Below the pieces are notes generated by a model, which worked only from the letters and a program-made list of their open reading frames with translations, searched no databases and was not told the origin of the DNA. A DNA stretch of 64,000 nt from Hydrogenimonas sp. (GTDB taxonomy: Bacteria; Campylobacterota; Campylobacteria; Campylobacterales; Hydrogenimonadaceae): positions 1,364,001 through 1,428,000 of the forward strand of contig AP019005.1 in assembly GCA_003945285.1 (NCBI GenBank). Direction: 5' to 3'. The position numbers and the translations under genes were made by a program. Below are positions 7,870 to 17,418 of this stretch, piece by piece. Numbering within the stretch: position 1 is the first letter of the stretch; each line of letters starts with the position of its first letter.

Positions 7870-8780
7870 TTGCGACAAAAGAGAGGTTGACACACCTTAA
7901 ACAGCTGGAGGCCGAGTCTATACACATATTGAGAGAGGTTGCCGCGGAGTTTGAAAACCCGGTCATGATGTACAGCATAGGTAAGGACAGCTCGGTAATG
8001 CTCCACCTGGCGATGAAAGCCTTCTATCCGGCGAAGCCGCCCTTCCCTCTTCTGCATGTCGACACGCTCTGGAAATTCAGGGAGATGATCGAATTCAGAG
8101 AGAGAAGGGTCAAAGAGCTGGGGGTAGATCTGGTGGTCCACACAAACCCTGAAGGGGTCGAGATGGGTATAAACCCGTTCATACACGGCAGCAAGCTCCA
8201 TACGGACATCATGAAGACGGAGGCGCTCAAGCAGGCTCTCAACAAGGGGGGTTACGATGCCGTAATAGGCGGTGCGAGGCGTGACGAAGAGAAGAGCCGG
8301 GCCAAGGAGCGCATCTTTTCATTCAGGGACAGGTTTCACAGGTGGGACCCCAAAAATCAGAGGCCGGAGCTCTGGAACATATACAATACGCGGATAAACA
8401 GAGGTGAGAGTGTGCGGGTTTTTCCCCTGAGCAACTGGACGGAACTCGATATCTGGCAGTACATCTACCTGGAGGAGATCCCCATAGTTCCGCTCTATTT
8501 CGCGAAAGAGCGGCCTATAGTGGATATAGAGGGCGCGAAGATCATGGTAGATGACGAGCGTATGCCCGAAGAGTTGAGAAAAAAGGCGAGAATGGAAAGG
8601 GTCCGTTTCAGGACGCTGGGGTGCTATCCGTTGACAGGGGCGGTAGAGTCGAACGCCTCCACTCTGCCCGAGATAATACAGGAGATGCTGCTTTCACGTA
8701 CAAGTGAACGGGAGGGCAGAGTAATAGACAAGGACCAGGAGGGCAGCATGGAGAAGAAAAAGATCGAAGGATATTTCTAA
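7866..8780 (+). CDS. cysD: Sulfate adenylyltransferase subunit 2
   Basis: CysD is the catalytic subunit of ATP sulfurylase; with the GTPase CysN it forms APS from sulfate and ATP. The 304-residue protein has the PP-loop [18 protein letters not shown], then [28 protein letters not shown], and the C-terminal GCYPLTGA and STLPEI segments typical of the family. It starts within the cysH stop (ATGA overlap) and its TAA overlaps the cysN ATG, so the three genes are translationally coupled. Confidence 0.96.
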   Translation: MIATKERLTHLKQLEAESIHILREVAAEFENPVMMYSIGKDSSVMLHLAMKAFYPAKPPFPLLHVDTLWKFREMIEFRERRVKELGVDLVVHTNPEGVEMGINPFIHGSKLHTDIMKTEALKQALNKGGYDAVIGGARRDEEKSRAKERIFSFRDRFHRWDPKNQRPELWNIYNTRINRGESVRVFPLSNWTELDIWQYIYLEEIPIVPLYFAKERPIVDIEGAKIMVDDERMPEELRKKARMERVRFRTLGCYPLTGAVESNASTLPEIIQEMLLSRTSEREGRVIDKDQEGSMEKKKIEGYF

Positions 8781-10243
8781 TGAGCAGAAATCTTATAACG
8801 GAGAATATAGAGCGCTATCTGAAAGAGCACGAAAACAAGGAGCTTCTGCGTTTCATAACCTGCGGAAGTGTCGACGACGGGAAGAGCACGCTCATAGGCA
8901 GACTGCTTTACGACAGCAAAACGGTGCTTGAAGATCAGTTGAGCGCGCTTAAAAAAGAGAGCAGAAAGTTCGGTACTACGGGCGAAGAGATCGATTTCGC
9001 CCTTCTTATCGACGGCCTGCAGAGCGAACGCGAACAGGGTATCACGATAGATGTCGCATACAGATTTTTCGCAACCGACAGGCGAAAATATATAATCGCC
9101 GACACACCGGGCCATGAGCAGTATACTAGAAACATGGTTACAGGTGCGAGTACGGCGAATCTGGCGATAATTCTGATTGATGCCAGAAAAGGGGTACTGA
9201 CCCAGACCAGAAGACACGCATACATCGCATCGCTTCTCGGTATAAGGCATATAGTCGTTGCGATCAACAAGATGGATATAGTCGACTATTCGCAGGAGAG
9301 ATTCGAGAGTATAAAGAGTGATTTCGAAACTATGTATGAGAAACTCAGCGAGAGTCTTGTAAATGCCGTAGGAGAGAACGGGATAGCTGCGGCGACGGTA
9401 GATTTCATACCCATCAGCGCACTCAGAGGCGACAATGTGGTCGAGAGGAGCGAAAATATGCCCTGGTACGGCGGCAAAGCGCTTCTGGAGTTTCTCGACA
9501 GTGTCGAGATAGCCGAAGATATCAACCGGAGAGATTTCAGATTTCCGGTTCAGTATGTAAACAGGCCGAACCTGGACTTCAGAGGTTTCTGCGGAACCAT
9601 AGCGAGCGGCGGCATAAAAAGGGGGGATGAGATAACCGTACTTCCTTCAGGCAAGAGCAGCAGGGTAAAAGAGATCGTGGTTCCCTCCGCGGAGAGAGGG
9701 GGAGCGGCCCCGGAGACGATAGAGGAGGCTTTCGCACCGATGGCCGTGACTCTGACACTGGAGGATGAGATCGACATAAGCAGAGGAGATCTGATAATAA
9801 AGTCGGATGAAAAGCTGAAGACCTCCAACACGATAGAGGCGATGATAGTATGGATGGACGAAAAAGCGCTCGAAACGGGAAGAGAGTATGAGATAAAGAG
9901 AGCGACCACTTCGCTCAACGCGATCTTCGAGTCGGTCCGTTTCAAAAAAGATGTCAACAGTTGGGAGGAGATAGAGACCGATACTCTCCATCTAAACGAG
10001 ATCGGAAAGTGTGTTCTTACCCTGACGAGAGAGATCGCCTGCGATCCCTACGGCCTGATAAAAGGTACCGGCAGCTTCATAGTGATAGACAAGATAACCA
10101 ATCACACGGTAGCCGCCGGCATGATTATAGAGACTTCGCATACAGAGAGTGCCGGGCGGGTCTATACGGAGGCGGAGATCGAGCTTAACGCCTACATAAG
10201 AAAGCACTACCCTGAGTGGAGATGCGAAAAGATCGGGAACTGA
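8780..10243 (+). CDS. cysN: Sulfate adenylyltransferase subunit 1 (GTPase)
   Basis: The 487-residue protein is the regulatory GTPase of ATP sulfurylase. It shows G1 GSVDDGKSTLIGRLLYDS, the G2 region QGITIDVAYRFF, G3 DTPGHEQY and G4 NKMD, then EF-Tu-like beta-barrel domains. The protein ends after these domains, so it is a plain CysN without the fused CysC APS kinase, consistent with an APS-reducing pathway. It follows cysD with a one-base overlap. Confidence 0.95.
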   Translation: MSRNLITENIERYLKEHENKELLRFITCGSVDDGKSTLIGRLLYDSKTVLEDQLSALKKESRKFGTTGEEIDFALLIDGLQSEREQGITIDVAYRFFATDRRKYIIADTPGHEQYTRNMVTGASTANLAIILIDARKGVLTQTRRHAYIASLLGIRHIVVAINKMDIVDYSQERFESIKSDFETMYEKLSESLVNAVGENGIAAATVDFIPISALRGDNVVERSENMPWYGGKALLEFLDSVEIAEDINRRDFRFPVQYVNRPNLDFRGFCGTIASGGIKRGDEITVLPSGKSSRVKEIVVPSAERGGAAPETIEEAFAPMAVTLTLEDEIDISRGDLIIKSDEKLKTSNTIEAMIVWMDEKALETGREYEIKRATTSLNAIFESVRFKKDVNSWEEIETDTLHLNEIGKCVLTLTREIACDPYGLIKGTGSFIVIDKITNHTVAAGMIIETSHTESAGRVYTEAEIELNAYIRKHYPEWRCEKIGN

Positions 10244-10263
10244 CACGTTTAAAGGAGATTGAA

Positions 10264-11844
10264 ATGAGAGAGAGCAAAGCTGCCAGGGTCGAGAGAATAA
10301 AACGGGAAAAAGATGGGCTGGATGTACTGCAGAACATTTATGAATACGCAAACGAAAAGAGAGAGGTCGACCCGGAAGATATAGACAGGCTGAAATGGTA
10401 CGGGTTGTATACCCAGAACAGAAACCTTCAACCGGAAGATGACAGCAACCAGTATTTCATGCTTCGTGTAAAGATCGAAAACGGACTCCTGGGCAGGGAG
10501 CAGATCAAAACATTGGCGGATATCTCCCTGCGTTACGCAAAAGGATCGGCAGACTTCACCACCCGCCAGGATCTTCAGTTTCACTGGATTTTGATGAAGG
10601 ATCTTCCGTCTATATTCGAAACGCTCGAAAAAGCGGGGCTGACTACACGTCTGGCCGCCGGGGACGTAGTCAGAAATACGGTAACCTGCCCGCTAAACGG
10701 AAAGTCCGGCAGCGAAATTGCGGATGTAAGCGGCATCGTGAAAAGAATCAACACCCTTTTCGACGAGAACAGGGAGTTCAGCAACCTGCCGAGGAAGTTC
10801 AAAATAGGAGTCAGCGGCTGCGGATCTCACTGTATGCCGCACGAAATTCAGGATCTCAGCTTCGTAGCGGCCCGAAAGAGCGGTTCGAAACTCCGTTTTG
10901 CGGTTTATGCAGGCGGAGGATTGGCGAGCAATCGACGTTTCGCCGACTTTCTGGGTTTTACGGAGGAGGAGCATATCATACCGCTGTGCGAAACCGTGGT
11001 CTCGATATTCAGAGATTTCGGCAACCGCGAGAAGAGGAACAGGGCCAGACTCGGCCATCTGATCAGAGAGTGGGGAGTCGAAAAGTTCATACAAAAACTT
11101 CAGGAGTTGAGCGGTATTGAACTTTCAAAAGGAACACCTCCGGCAATAACCCCGGCCAAAAAGCGGCACCACTGCGGCATAATTCCTTCCGAAAAGGCGG
11201 GTTTGAGCCATATAGGGTGTGCACTTTTCGGCGGCGTAATGGGCGGGGAGAGGCTTCTGCGGCTTTACGAACTGCTATATAAATACGGTATAGAGGAGAT
11301 TAGGTCGACGACAAAGCAGAACTTCATCATAACCGACGTTCCGGAGTGCCGCATAAAAGAGATATGCGACGAGTTGGAAAAGTTGAAGATCAACCCGTAC
11401 CCTTCGGCGTTTAGAACACGCACAACCGCATGTACCGGTCTTGACTTCTGTAAATTCGCGATTAGTGAAACCAAAAGCGTGGCCGAAGATGTCGCCCTAT
11501 ACCTTGAAAACAGGTTTCCCGCATTCAAAGAGCCTGTTACAATCAGCGTCAACGGCTGCCCCAACTCGTGCGCACACCCCTGCATAGCTGACATCGGCTT
11601 GAGTGGGGCAACCTTTAAAAGAGATGGGAAAAGCCATAGAGGGTTCGAACTGCTGGTAGGGGGGAAACTTGAGGGAAAAGAGAGCCGGTTCTCGAAAAGG
11701 ACGGGTGTACTGCTTACGCACAAAGAGGTTCCCGGTTATATTGAGAATATGGTGGAGAGTTATCTGCGGAGCGGATATGCAACTTTTACGGAGTTCCTTT
11801 CCAAAGAGGAGTTTTTGCCTATATATAATGTTATAGAGGCGTGA
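10264..11844 (+). CDS. Ferredoxin-type nitrite/sulfite reductase (siroheme)
   Basis: The 526-residue protein belongs to the sirohaem/[4Fe-4S] nitrite and sulfite reductase family. The cofactor cysteines are C390 and C396 (CTGLDFC, CX5C) and C432 and C436 (NGCPNSC, CX3C). The earlier half holds RQDLQFHW and GVSGCGSHCMPHEIQDL. Given its place at the end of the cysH-cysD-cysN operon, sulfite reduction to sulfide is the more likely role, but nitrite reduction cannot be ruled out from sequence. The ATG at 10264 has AAAGGAG eight bases upstream; an in-frame ATG at 10216 lies within cysN and is less likely. Confidence 0.9.
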   Translation: MRESKAARVERIKREKDGLDVLQNIYEYANEKREVDPEDIDRLKWYGLYTQNRNLQPEDDSNQYFMLRVKIENGLLGREQIKTLADISLRYAKGSADFTTRQDLQFHWILMKDLPSIFETLEKAGLTTRLAAGDVVRNTVTCPLNGKSGSEIADVSGIVKRINTLFDENREFSNLPRKFKIGVSGCGSHCMPHEIQDLSFVAARKSGSKLRFAVYAGGGLASNRRFADFLGFTEEEHIIPLCETVVSIFRDFGNREKRNRARLGHLIREWGVEKFIQKLQELSGIELSKGTPPAITPAKKRHHCGIIPSEKAGLSHIGCALFGGVMGGERLLRLYELLYKYGIEEIRSTTKQNFIITDVPECRIKEICDELEKLKINPYPSAFRTRTTACTGLDFCKFAISETKSVAEDVALYLENRFPAFKEPVTISVNGCPNSCAHPCIADIGLSGATFKRDGKSHRGFELLVGGKLEGKESRFSKRTGVLLTHKEVPGYIENMVESYLRSGYATFTEFLSKEEFLPIYNVIEA

Positions 11845-11887
11845 TTCTACACAACACTCATCTTTTGGAAGAGTAAATTACTTTAAA

Positions 11888-11932
11888 TTTACACAGTTTT
11901 TACATACTCTTGCTACAATTAAACTGTGTAAA
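11888..11932 (+). promoter_or_regulatory. Cytochrome promoter with 12-bp inverted repeat
   Basis: TTTACACAGTTT (11888-11899) and its exact reverse complement AAACTGTGTAAA (11921-11932) flank a TACAAT -10 box (11914-11919). No good -35 box is present, which fits a promoter that needs an activator, or a repressor that binds across the -10. The left arm and the following bases are shared exactly with 2822-2838. Confidence 0.6.
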
Positions 11933-11953
11933 CAAAAACTACAGGAGGATATC

Positions 11954-12700
11954 ATGAAGATGAATCATATAGCGAAGATAGCTGCCGCCGCCCTGCTCAC
12001 TTTCGGAGCAACAGCTGCGATGGCTGTAATCACAGGAAGTAAACACGACCTTTCCGCAACAGGTGGTGGTACTATCAAGGCAACTGCAGGACAGAACAAT
12101 GACGAAATCTGCGTCTACTGCCATACACCTCACGCCGCCAACACCGACTTTACAGGTGCTCCCCTGTGGAACAAAGCGACTCCCGGCGGAACATTCACAA
12201 TGTACGGCGCTGCTGCGGCCGGTACAGCAGGGCAGACTATAGCAGGTACCGCAACAGAGGCTCAGCCAAGCGCACCTTCACTCGCATGTCTGAGCTGCCA
12301 TGACGGCGTAAGTGCAATCAACTCTATCGTAAACGCTCCCGGTTCAGGCGGATACGTTGCAGGTGGTCAGAATGTGGCATTCGGTACAGCCGCAGCCGGT
12401 ACAGCTGTCACTATGCCTGCAGGTGTAACACAAATCGGAACCGACCTTACAAACGACCACCCTGTATCAATCACTTATGTAGAGGGAGCAGCAAGCCTCA
12501 AGCCTGTTTCTACAGCAATTACCGGGTGGAGCGGTGCAACCACTATCGCCGGTCTTCTTAGAAACGGTAAAGTTGAGTGTGGAAGCTGTCACGATCCCCA
12601 CCTTGGTGAAAGTGATACATTCCTCAGAAGAAACAAAGCTACAGTCGGCGAAGCGAGTAACAAAGGCAGTGCAGTCTGTCTGACATGCCACGACAAGTAA
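11954..12700 (+). CDS. Secreted tetrahaem c-type cytochrome, paralog of 2885
   Basis: The 248-residue protein has a signal peptide (about 1-25, ending AMA) and four CXXCH sites in the order CVYCH, CLSCH, CGSCH, CLTCH. It closely matches the protein at 2885 in the ordered motifs GSKHDLS, CVYCHTPHA, APLWNKATP, CLSCHDGVSAINS, TNDHPVSI, EGAASLKP, CHDPH, CHDK. The mature protein is rich in Ala, Gly and Thr. It forms its own transcription unit (inverted-repeat promoter, strong RBS AGGAGG, terminator), which suggests it may be made in larger amounts than the downstream operon. Predicted role: periplasmic or extracellular electron carrier. Filament formation like Geobacter OmcE is possible but unproven. 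Confidence 0.92.
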   Translation: MKMNHIAKIAAAALLTFGATAAMAVITGSKHDLSATGGGTIKATAGQNNDEICVYCHTPHAANTDFTGAPLWNKATPGGTFTMYGAAAAGTAGQTIAGTATEAQPSAPSLACLSCHDGVSAINSIVNAPGSGGYVAGGQNVAFGTAAAGTAVTMPAGVTQIGTDLTNDHPVSITYVEGAASLKPVSTAITGWSGATTIAGLLRNGKVECGSCHDPHLGESDTFLRRNKATVGEASNKGSAVCLTCHDK

Positions 12701-12713
12701 GCGCTACAAACTG

Positions 12714-12753
12714 AAAAAATGGGAACGGTCTTTTGGCCGGGCCCATTTTTTTT
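12714..12753 (+). terminator. Intrinsic terminator of the tetrahaem gene
   Basis: AAAAAATGGG pairs with CCCATTTTTTTT, with an inner GGTC/GGCC stem; the eight-T run follows directly. It separates the 11954 gene from the following operon. Confidence 0.85.
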
Positions 12754-12850
12754 GCAGGTAGAATTGTCATGGGAAATCGAGATTTCTCAGAACAATTTTA
12801 CACGACAGACGGTTGTATACAGAGACGTACAACTGCCCACTACACGCCGA

Positions 12851-12879
12851 TTGCCTTGAAAACCATTCTTTGATATAAT
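12851..12879 (+). promoter_or_regulatory. Promoter of the NHL-cytochrome-porin operon
   Basis: TTGCCT (12851-12856) and TATAAT (12874-12879) are 17 bases apart, and the -10 is extended (TGA before TATAAT). A short inverted repeat, GTTGTA (12812-12817) and TACAAC (12828-12833), lies just upstream and might bind a regulator. Confidence 0.7.
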
Positions 12880-12916
12880 AAGCTGAAATCATAATTAGAC
12901 AAATGAGGGTTTGACT

Positions 12917-14011
12917 TTGAAAAGAACACTGCTGCTTCCATTATCCATCTTTTTTATTGCACTCTTCTATGGCGGGTGCGCGCAAAAAAATGCCGAAGAG
13001 ATTCGCATAATAATGCCGCCGCCGCCTGAGGAGCCGAGACTCTTTTATGTAGAGAGCCTGCGAGGAGAAGCCAGCTTCAAAGAGACGAAAGTACTGGACG
13101 CTCTTATCGGTAAAGAGAGCAAGGGCGTAGGGAAAAACCTTTTCAAACCCTACGGTGTAGCGGCCGAAGGAGATATCGTCTATGTTACTGATACTGCTAT
13201 CGGACTTGTATTCGCGATAGACAAGCCGAACAAGAAAGTTACATTTCTGGGGGACAGGCCTCCCGGTAAGCTGGCTCTCCCGGTAAGCATTGCAATAGGG
13301 AAAAACGGTTCAATTTATGTCTCCGACTCGAAGCTGAAAAAGGTTTTCGGTTACCGCAAGAGCGGTGCCCTCTTTTTTGCCCTTGGTGAAAAGGGGGAGT
13401 TCAGGCGGCCGTCCGGTATTGCGATCAACGAAAAGCTTAACAGGCTCTATGTCGTTGATACCAAAGCACACAATGTAAAAGTGTATGATTTGCTAAAAGG
13501 AGAGCTGCTTTTTGAATTCGGTAAAAGAGGCGTCGAAGAGGGTGAATTCAACTTCCCGACAAATATTGCCGTCGATCACAGGAACGACAATGTCGCGGTT
13601 GTCGATACCCAAAATTTCAGAGTACAGATATTTGACAAAGACGGGAACTTCCTGAGTAAATTCGGCCGACTGGGCGACAAGCCCGGAATGTTCTCCCGTC
13701 CGAAAGGGATCGGTATTGACTCCGAAGGGCACATCTATGTCTCCGATGCGGCATTCAACAACGTCCAGATCTTCGATGACAAGGGAAATATTCTGCTCTA
13801 TTTCGGAGGCGCTGGTTTCGGGCCGTCACAGTTCTACCTGCCGGCCGGAGTTTATGTAGATGAAAACGACCGTGTCTATGTTGTCGATTCGTTCAATGCA
13901 CGGGTACAGATATACCAGTATGTGAGTGAACGATGGAAGAAAAAGCATCCGGACGAGTATCGGAAGCTCAAGATGATCGAGGTCGAAAAAGATGAAGAGA
14001 AGAGCAATTAA
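12917..14011 (+). CDS. NHL-repeat lipoprotein
   Basis: The 364-residue protein has a lipoprotein signal ending in FYGGC (lipidated C21), then a proline-rich stretch (IIMPPPPEEP) and about six NHL-type repeats with the pattern P-x-G-(I/V)-A ... (I/V)YVxDxxxxxVxIF, expected to fold as a six-bladed beta-propeller. NHL propellers usually bind proteins or other ligands. TTG 17 at 12917 is chosen because GAGGG lies seven bases upstream; TTG at 12911 is too close to it. It overlaps the next gene by 20 bases. A second NHL protein lies at 17419. Likely anchored to the outer membrane and acting in assembly or docking of the cytochromes; this is inference from neighbours. Confidence 0.85.
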   Translation: MKRTLLLPLSIFFIALFYGGCAQKNAEEIRIIMPPPPEEPRLFYVESLRGEASFKETKVLDALIGKESKGVGKNLFKPYGVAAEGDIVYVTDTAIGLVFAIDKPNKKVTFLGDRPPGKLALPVSIAIGKNGSIYVSDSKLKKVFGYRKSGALFFALGEKGEFRRPSGIAINEKLNRLYVVDTKAHNVKVYDLLKGELLFEFGKRGVEEGEFNFPTNIAVDHRNDNVAVVDTQNFRVQIFDKDGNFLSKFGRLGDKPGMFSRPKGIGIDSEGHIYVSDAAFNNVQIFDDKGNILLYFGGAGFGPSQFYLPAGVYVDENDRVYVVDSFNARVQIYQYVSERWKKKHPDEYRKLKMIEVEKDEEKSN

Positions 14012-14681
14012 AACCCTACTCTCTCTATCTATCTTTGCAGTCACATCGACTGCAGGAGCAATCACGATAGGTGAAGAGCAGAGCGGCATATATCAGACCA
14101 AGCACAATCTTTTGAGGGGCATTGTTCTGCCAAAAGGCACAGAGGAGCCTGAACTATGTATATGGTGCCATATTCCGCATGATTCTCTCAGCGGAGACAC
14201 CAGCACGCCGAAATGGCTTAAGTATACATCCGACGAATCGTCATTCAACGTATACGGAATAGACTCGAACGCCACATCCGGATCCGGCAAGCCTATGCCC
14301 GATGTCATGGTCAGGGTCTGCCTAACCTGCCATGACGGTGTAAACGCTCCCGATATCGCCCTATTTTCCGAATCGGCCCCTCAGAAATTCAATAACAATA
14401 CAGCTTCACTCAGCACCGACCCTATATCAAAAGATGCATTCGTGCACAGCCATCCGGTAGGCAAAGAGTACGCACCATACAGTCCGGGCGGGAACAGGGC
14501 AAGCCTGAGGCCCGAGTCCCATATTCTGAAAGACTGGATAGGGGCTAAAACCATTCAGGACCTGGTATCGGAAGGCGTTGTAGGGTGCACCAGCTGCCAC
14601 GATCCACATACGACCAACGCACAATTTTTGAGAACCAGAAACAGTGACAGCAAACTGTGTAAGGGCTGTCACAATAAATAA
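13992..14681 (+). CDS. Secreted tetrahaem c-type cytochrome, diverged paralog
   Basis: The 229-residue protein has a signal peptide (about 1-23) and four CXXCH sites: CIWCH, CLTCH, CTSCH, CKGCH. It keeps the family order TKHNL, WCHIPH, CLTCHDGV, HSHPVG, SLRPESH, CHDPH, CHNK but is clearly further from the 2885 and 11954 proteins than they are from each other. It begins inside the NHL gene and is the second gene of the conduit operon, so it may be the periplasmic partner of the porin while the other two serve elsewhere. Distal haem ligands are probably the extra histidines, as in other bis-histidine multihaem cytochromes. Confidence 0.9.
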   Translation: MKRRAIKTLLSLSIFAVTSTAGAITIGEEQSGIYQTKHNLLRGIVLPKGTEEPELCIWCHIPHDSLSGDTSTPKWLKYTSDESSFNVYGIDSNATSGSGKPMPDVMVRVCLTCHDGVNAPDIALFSESAPQKFNNNTASLSTDPISKDAFVHSHPVGKEYAPYSPGGNRASLRPESHILKDWIGAKTIQDLVSEGVVGCTSCHDPHTTNAQFLRTRNSDSKLCKGCHNK

Positions 14682-14708
14682 TCCTCCGACAAAAAAGGAA
14701 AAGCGTAC

Positions 14709-15659
14709 ATGAAAAAGTTTATATTTTTATTCATCTCTCTAACTGCAGTATATCTATTTGCCTCATCGGATACGAATACGACCGGGAAGAACGGGGTGGT
14801 TGCTACAGTCAACGGATACAATATAACAAAGGCGGAGCTCGACAGGCAGGTCGGTATATTGATGCCCCGAAGTTTCTTCCACTCTACGGTAACACCGGAA
14901 AAGCTGAAAGAGGTTGAAAAAGATGCGCTCAAAGAGCTTGTAAAAAAGCATCTTCTCCTACAGTATGCAAAAAAGAGAGGATATAAAATCCCAGACTCCA
15001 TAGTCGAAAGGGAGGAGAAAAAGATAAAAAAGGCTTTCGGCTCCCAAGAGAGATTTGAAGCCGCTCTGAAGCGTTCAAACCTCACCTATGACGAGTTCAA
15101 AAAAGAGCTGCTAAACGATCTACTTATGCAGAAGCTCTACGACAAGGAGATCAAAACCGACCTGACCGAAGAGGATCTGAAAGAGTATTATGAGAAAAAC
15201 AAATATAAGTTCAAAGTGCCCGAGAAGATAAAGGTCAGAATAATATACGTTAGAAACGATCCGACAGACCCCAAGGGGCACGAAAAGGCACTCAAAAGGG
15301 CCCAAGAGGCACTTGATAAGATAAAAAACGGCGAAAATTTCGCGGATATAGCTTCAAAATATTCCAATGCGATGAGCCGCATAAAGGGTGGCGATATGGG
15401 TTTCGTTCACAAAGGGATGCTGGATGAACCTATAGAGAAGGTGGCCTACTCGCTAAAAAAAGGCGAAGTGAGCGATATCGTGGAGACGCCGAAAGGTTTC
15501 TATATTATCAAGCTCGAGGAGATATCCCCCGCTGTACAATTAGATTTTGACCAGGTTAAAGAGAACTTGAAAAAAGAGCTCAAAAGCAAGTATGAAAACA
15601 GGAAGCTTGAGGCTATTTTGAAGCAGATGAGGCAGAGTGCCGAAATCAAATACAACTAA
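14709..15659 (+). CDS. Periplasmic parvulin-type peptidyl-prolyl isomerase
   Basis: The 316-residue protein has a signal peptide (about 1-18), a SurA/PrsA-like N-terminal chaperone region (VNGYNITKAELDRQV...) and a rotamase domain at about residues 172-272 with KVRIIYVR, FADIASKYSNAMSRIKGGDMGFVHKG (in segments) and VETPKGFYIIKLEE. Such proteins help outer-membrane and secreted proteins fold. It lies between a tetrahaem cytochrome and a beta-barrel gene, so it probably assists their maturation. Secreted cytochrome and porin clusters of Geobacter also carry such isomerases, as I recall. No catalytic assignment beyond the domain is possible here. Confidence 0.9.
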   Translation: MKKFIFLFISLTAVYLFASSDTNTTGKNGVVATVNGYNITKAELDRQVGILMPRSFFHSTVTPEKLKEVEKDALKELVKKHLLLQYAKKRGYKIPDSIVEREEKKIKKAFGSQERFEAALKRSNLTYDEFKKELLNDLLMQKLYDKEIKTDLTEEDLKEYYEKNKYKFKVPEKIKVRIIYVRNDPTDPKGHEKALKRAQEALDKIKNGENFADIASKYSNAMSRIKGGDMGFVHKGMLDEPIEKVAYSLKKGEVSDIVETPKGFYIIKLEEISPAVQLDFDQVKENLKKELKSKYENRKLEAILKQMRQSAEIKYN

Positions 15660-15674
15660 TACCGGTCGAGAGTC

Positions 15675-17405
15675 ATGAAGAGAAGATTTCTTGTCTCCCT
15701 GCTCACAATCACGGCGCTTCCCGCTCTACTCTGTGCCGACTACACCAGAGGAGTCTACGGAAAGCTCGAATATGTTCTGATGCACGACAACGTAAGCGAC
15801 AAATACAACAGTACAGACAGAAAATCGTTTGTGCAGAACTATCAGATCGGATATGAAAGCTATATATACAGTCCAAGGCTTTTGACTTACGATCTGGGAT
15901 TCTCTTTCTACGTCGACAACACAACATCTGATGTCAATAACAACGGCTCCTCTACAAAAAGCGAAAACGAAACAAAACATACCAACTACAAAGCTTACCT
16001 TCATTTCTTGAAAAAAGCCGACTATCCGTTTACAGTCTACTATGAGAAGATAGACTCCCCGCTATGGAGTACGTCACCTGGCGGCACTACTCTTGTAACG
16101 TATAAAACCGACAAAAGCGGCATATACGGCAGAGTAAAGACGGATCTTTTCAACCTCAGTTATGAGTATAGAGAGTCGAAGACGGAAAAAACCGAATCTT
16201 TTGCCTATGAAAACGGGGATTCGAAGAGATTCGCATTAGGCATTAATAAGCAGTTGGATGAGAACAGAACAGCCAGTTTCAACTACAGCCACGAGATCAG
16301 AAACTACTACAGGACCGACTTGGGACTGAACTACACGGATAGCTGGAATGACGTCATAGACAGTGCCGTAGCGACATACTCGTGGTTAATCTCCAAGAGA
16401 CTGGCATTCTCAAGCGCGGTCAACTACCTGAAAAACGATTATCTCGATTATCAGAACCTGACAGGAACCGTATCGCTTAACTGGACACCCAGCAAAAAAC
16501 ACTCCGAGACTTTTTCCATAGTTGCCGACAATACGAAAACAAAAGAGGGTACCAATACGTTTGTATCGCTGAATGAGAGCGGGAACTACAAGTTCTCAAA
16601 AAGCTTCTCCACCAACCACGGGTTCCAGATATACAATGCCAGCGGCAACCTATACAATATGACATTGGCAAGCGCAACCCTCGGTTCCAACTATTTAAAA
16701 GAGTTTTCCGAGACTCTTTCCACGTCATTCGGACTATCCGTAACCGGACGTGCCGAAAAATACGACTACAGTGACCAGAACGTTACCATTAGAGACCGAA
16801 ACATGTTCTCCTACACTCTCTCAACCAGTACAACGAAACAGTTTCCCGAGGGTAGGTCAAACCTATCGGCCGGACTATCCTACTATCAACTCATCTCAAC
16901 GACCGACGACGCCACACAGCGCATAACCGCAAACACCATATATAACAAAAAATTCACTGATCAGCTATCCTATTATCTGAAAATGTACGGTACTTTCGAC
17001 AAAAACACCTACACAGCCGCCGATAACAACGAAACCACAAGAACGACAAACATCTTTAGTGTAGACAACGCCCTCAACTACTGGAGAGCTGTCGGCTATA
17101 ACGGCAAGATGACTCTGAAAGCCGGTGTTGTGTACTCTGTGGGTACTTATGCCAACAGGACAAACCCATACGGTACCTTCACTTTCTTCTACATGTTAAG
17201 GAGAGACCTGATGTTCAAGACACTCGCACGGGTCTCGAGCGATACGGCATACAACGTAACATCATATACCGGATCTACCGATCTGATTTATAGAATAAGA
17301 AAGATAGAGATGAGAACCGGCATACAGATGTCAAGGCAGACGGGTGGAGGCTTCGGTGAGAGAAACCACATAAACTACTACTTCAGAATAAGCAGAAAAT
17401 TATAA
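15675..17405 (+). CDS. Outer-membrane beta-barrel protein
   Basis: The 576-residue protein has a signal peptide (about 1-21, LLCA|D) and then almost only alternating amphipathic strands rich in Tyr, Ser, Thr and Asn, with repeated patterns such as YQIGYESYIYSP and LTYDLGFSFYVDN. It ends in a strand with aromatic residues (NYYFRISRKL). This composition is typical of outer-membrane barrels; I estimate more than 20 strands. It has no CXXC of the MtrB type and no haem motif. Within an operon of multihaem cytochromes and NHL proteins, it is the likely porin that houses a cytochrome across the outer membrane. No named family was recognised. Confidence 0.82.
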   Translation: MKRRFLVSLLTITALPALLCADYTRGVYGKLEYVLMHDNVSDKYNSTDRKSFVQNYQIGYESYIYSPRLLTYDLGFSFYVDNTTSDVNNNGSSTKSENETKHTNYKAYLHFLKKADYPFTVYYEKIDSPLWSTSPGGTTLVTYKTDKSGIYGRVKTDLFNLSYEYRESKTEKTESFAYENGDSKRFALGINKQLDENRTASFNYSHEIRNYYRTDLGLNYTDSWNDVIDSAVATYSWLISKRLAFSSAVNYLKNDYLDYQNLTGTVSLNWTPSKKHSETFSIVADNTKTKEGTNTFVSLNESGNYKFSKSFSTNHGFQIYNASGNLYNMTLASATLGSNYLKEFSETLSTSFGLSVTGRAEKYDYSDQNVTIRDRNMFSYTLSTSTTKQFPEGRSNLSAGLSYYQLISTTDDATQRITANTIYNKKFTDQLSYYLKMYGTFDKNTYTAADNNETTRTTNIFSVDNALNYWRAVGYNGKMTLKAGVVYSVGTYANRTNPYGTFTFFYMLRRDLMFKTLARVSSDTAYNVTSYTGSTDLIYRIRKIEMRTGIQMSRQTGGGFGERNHINYYFRISRKL

Positions 17406-17418
17406 AGGGAGAACCCTC

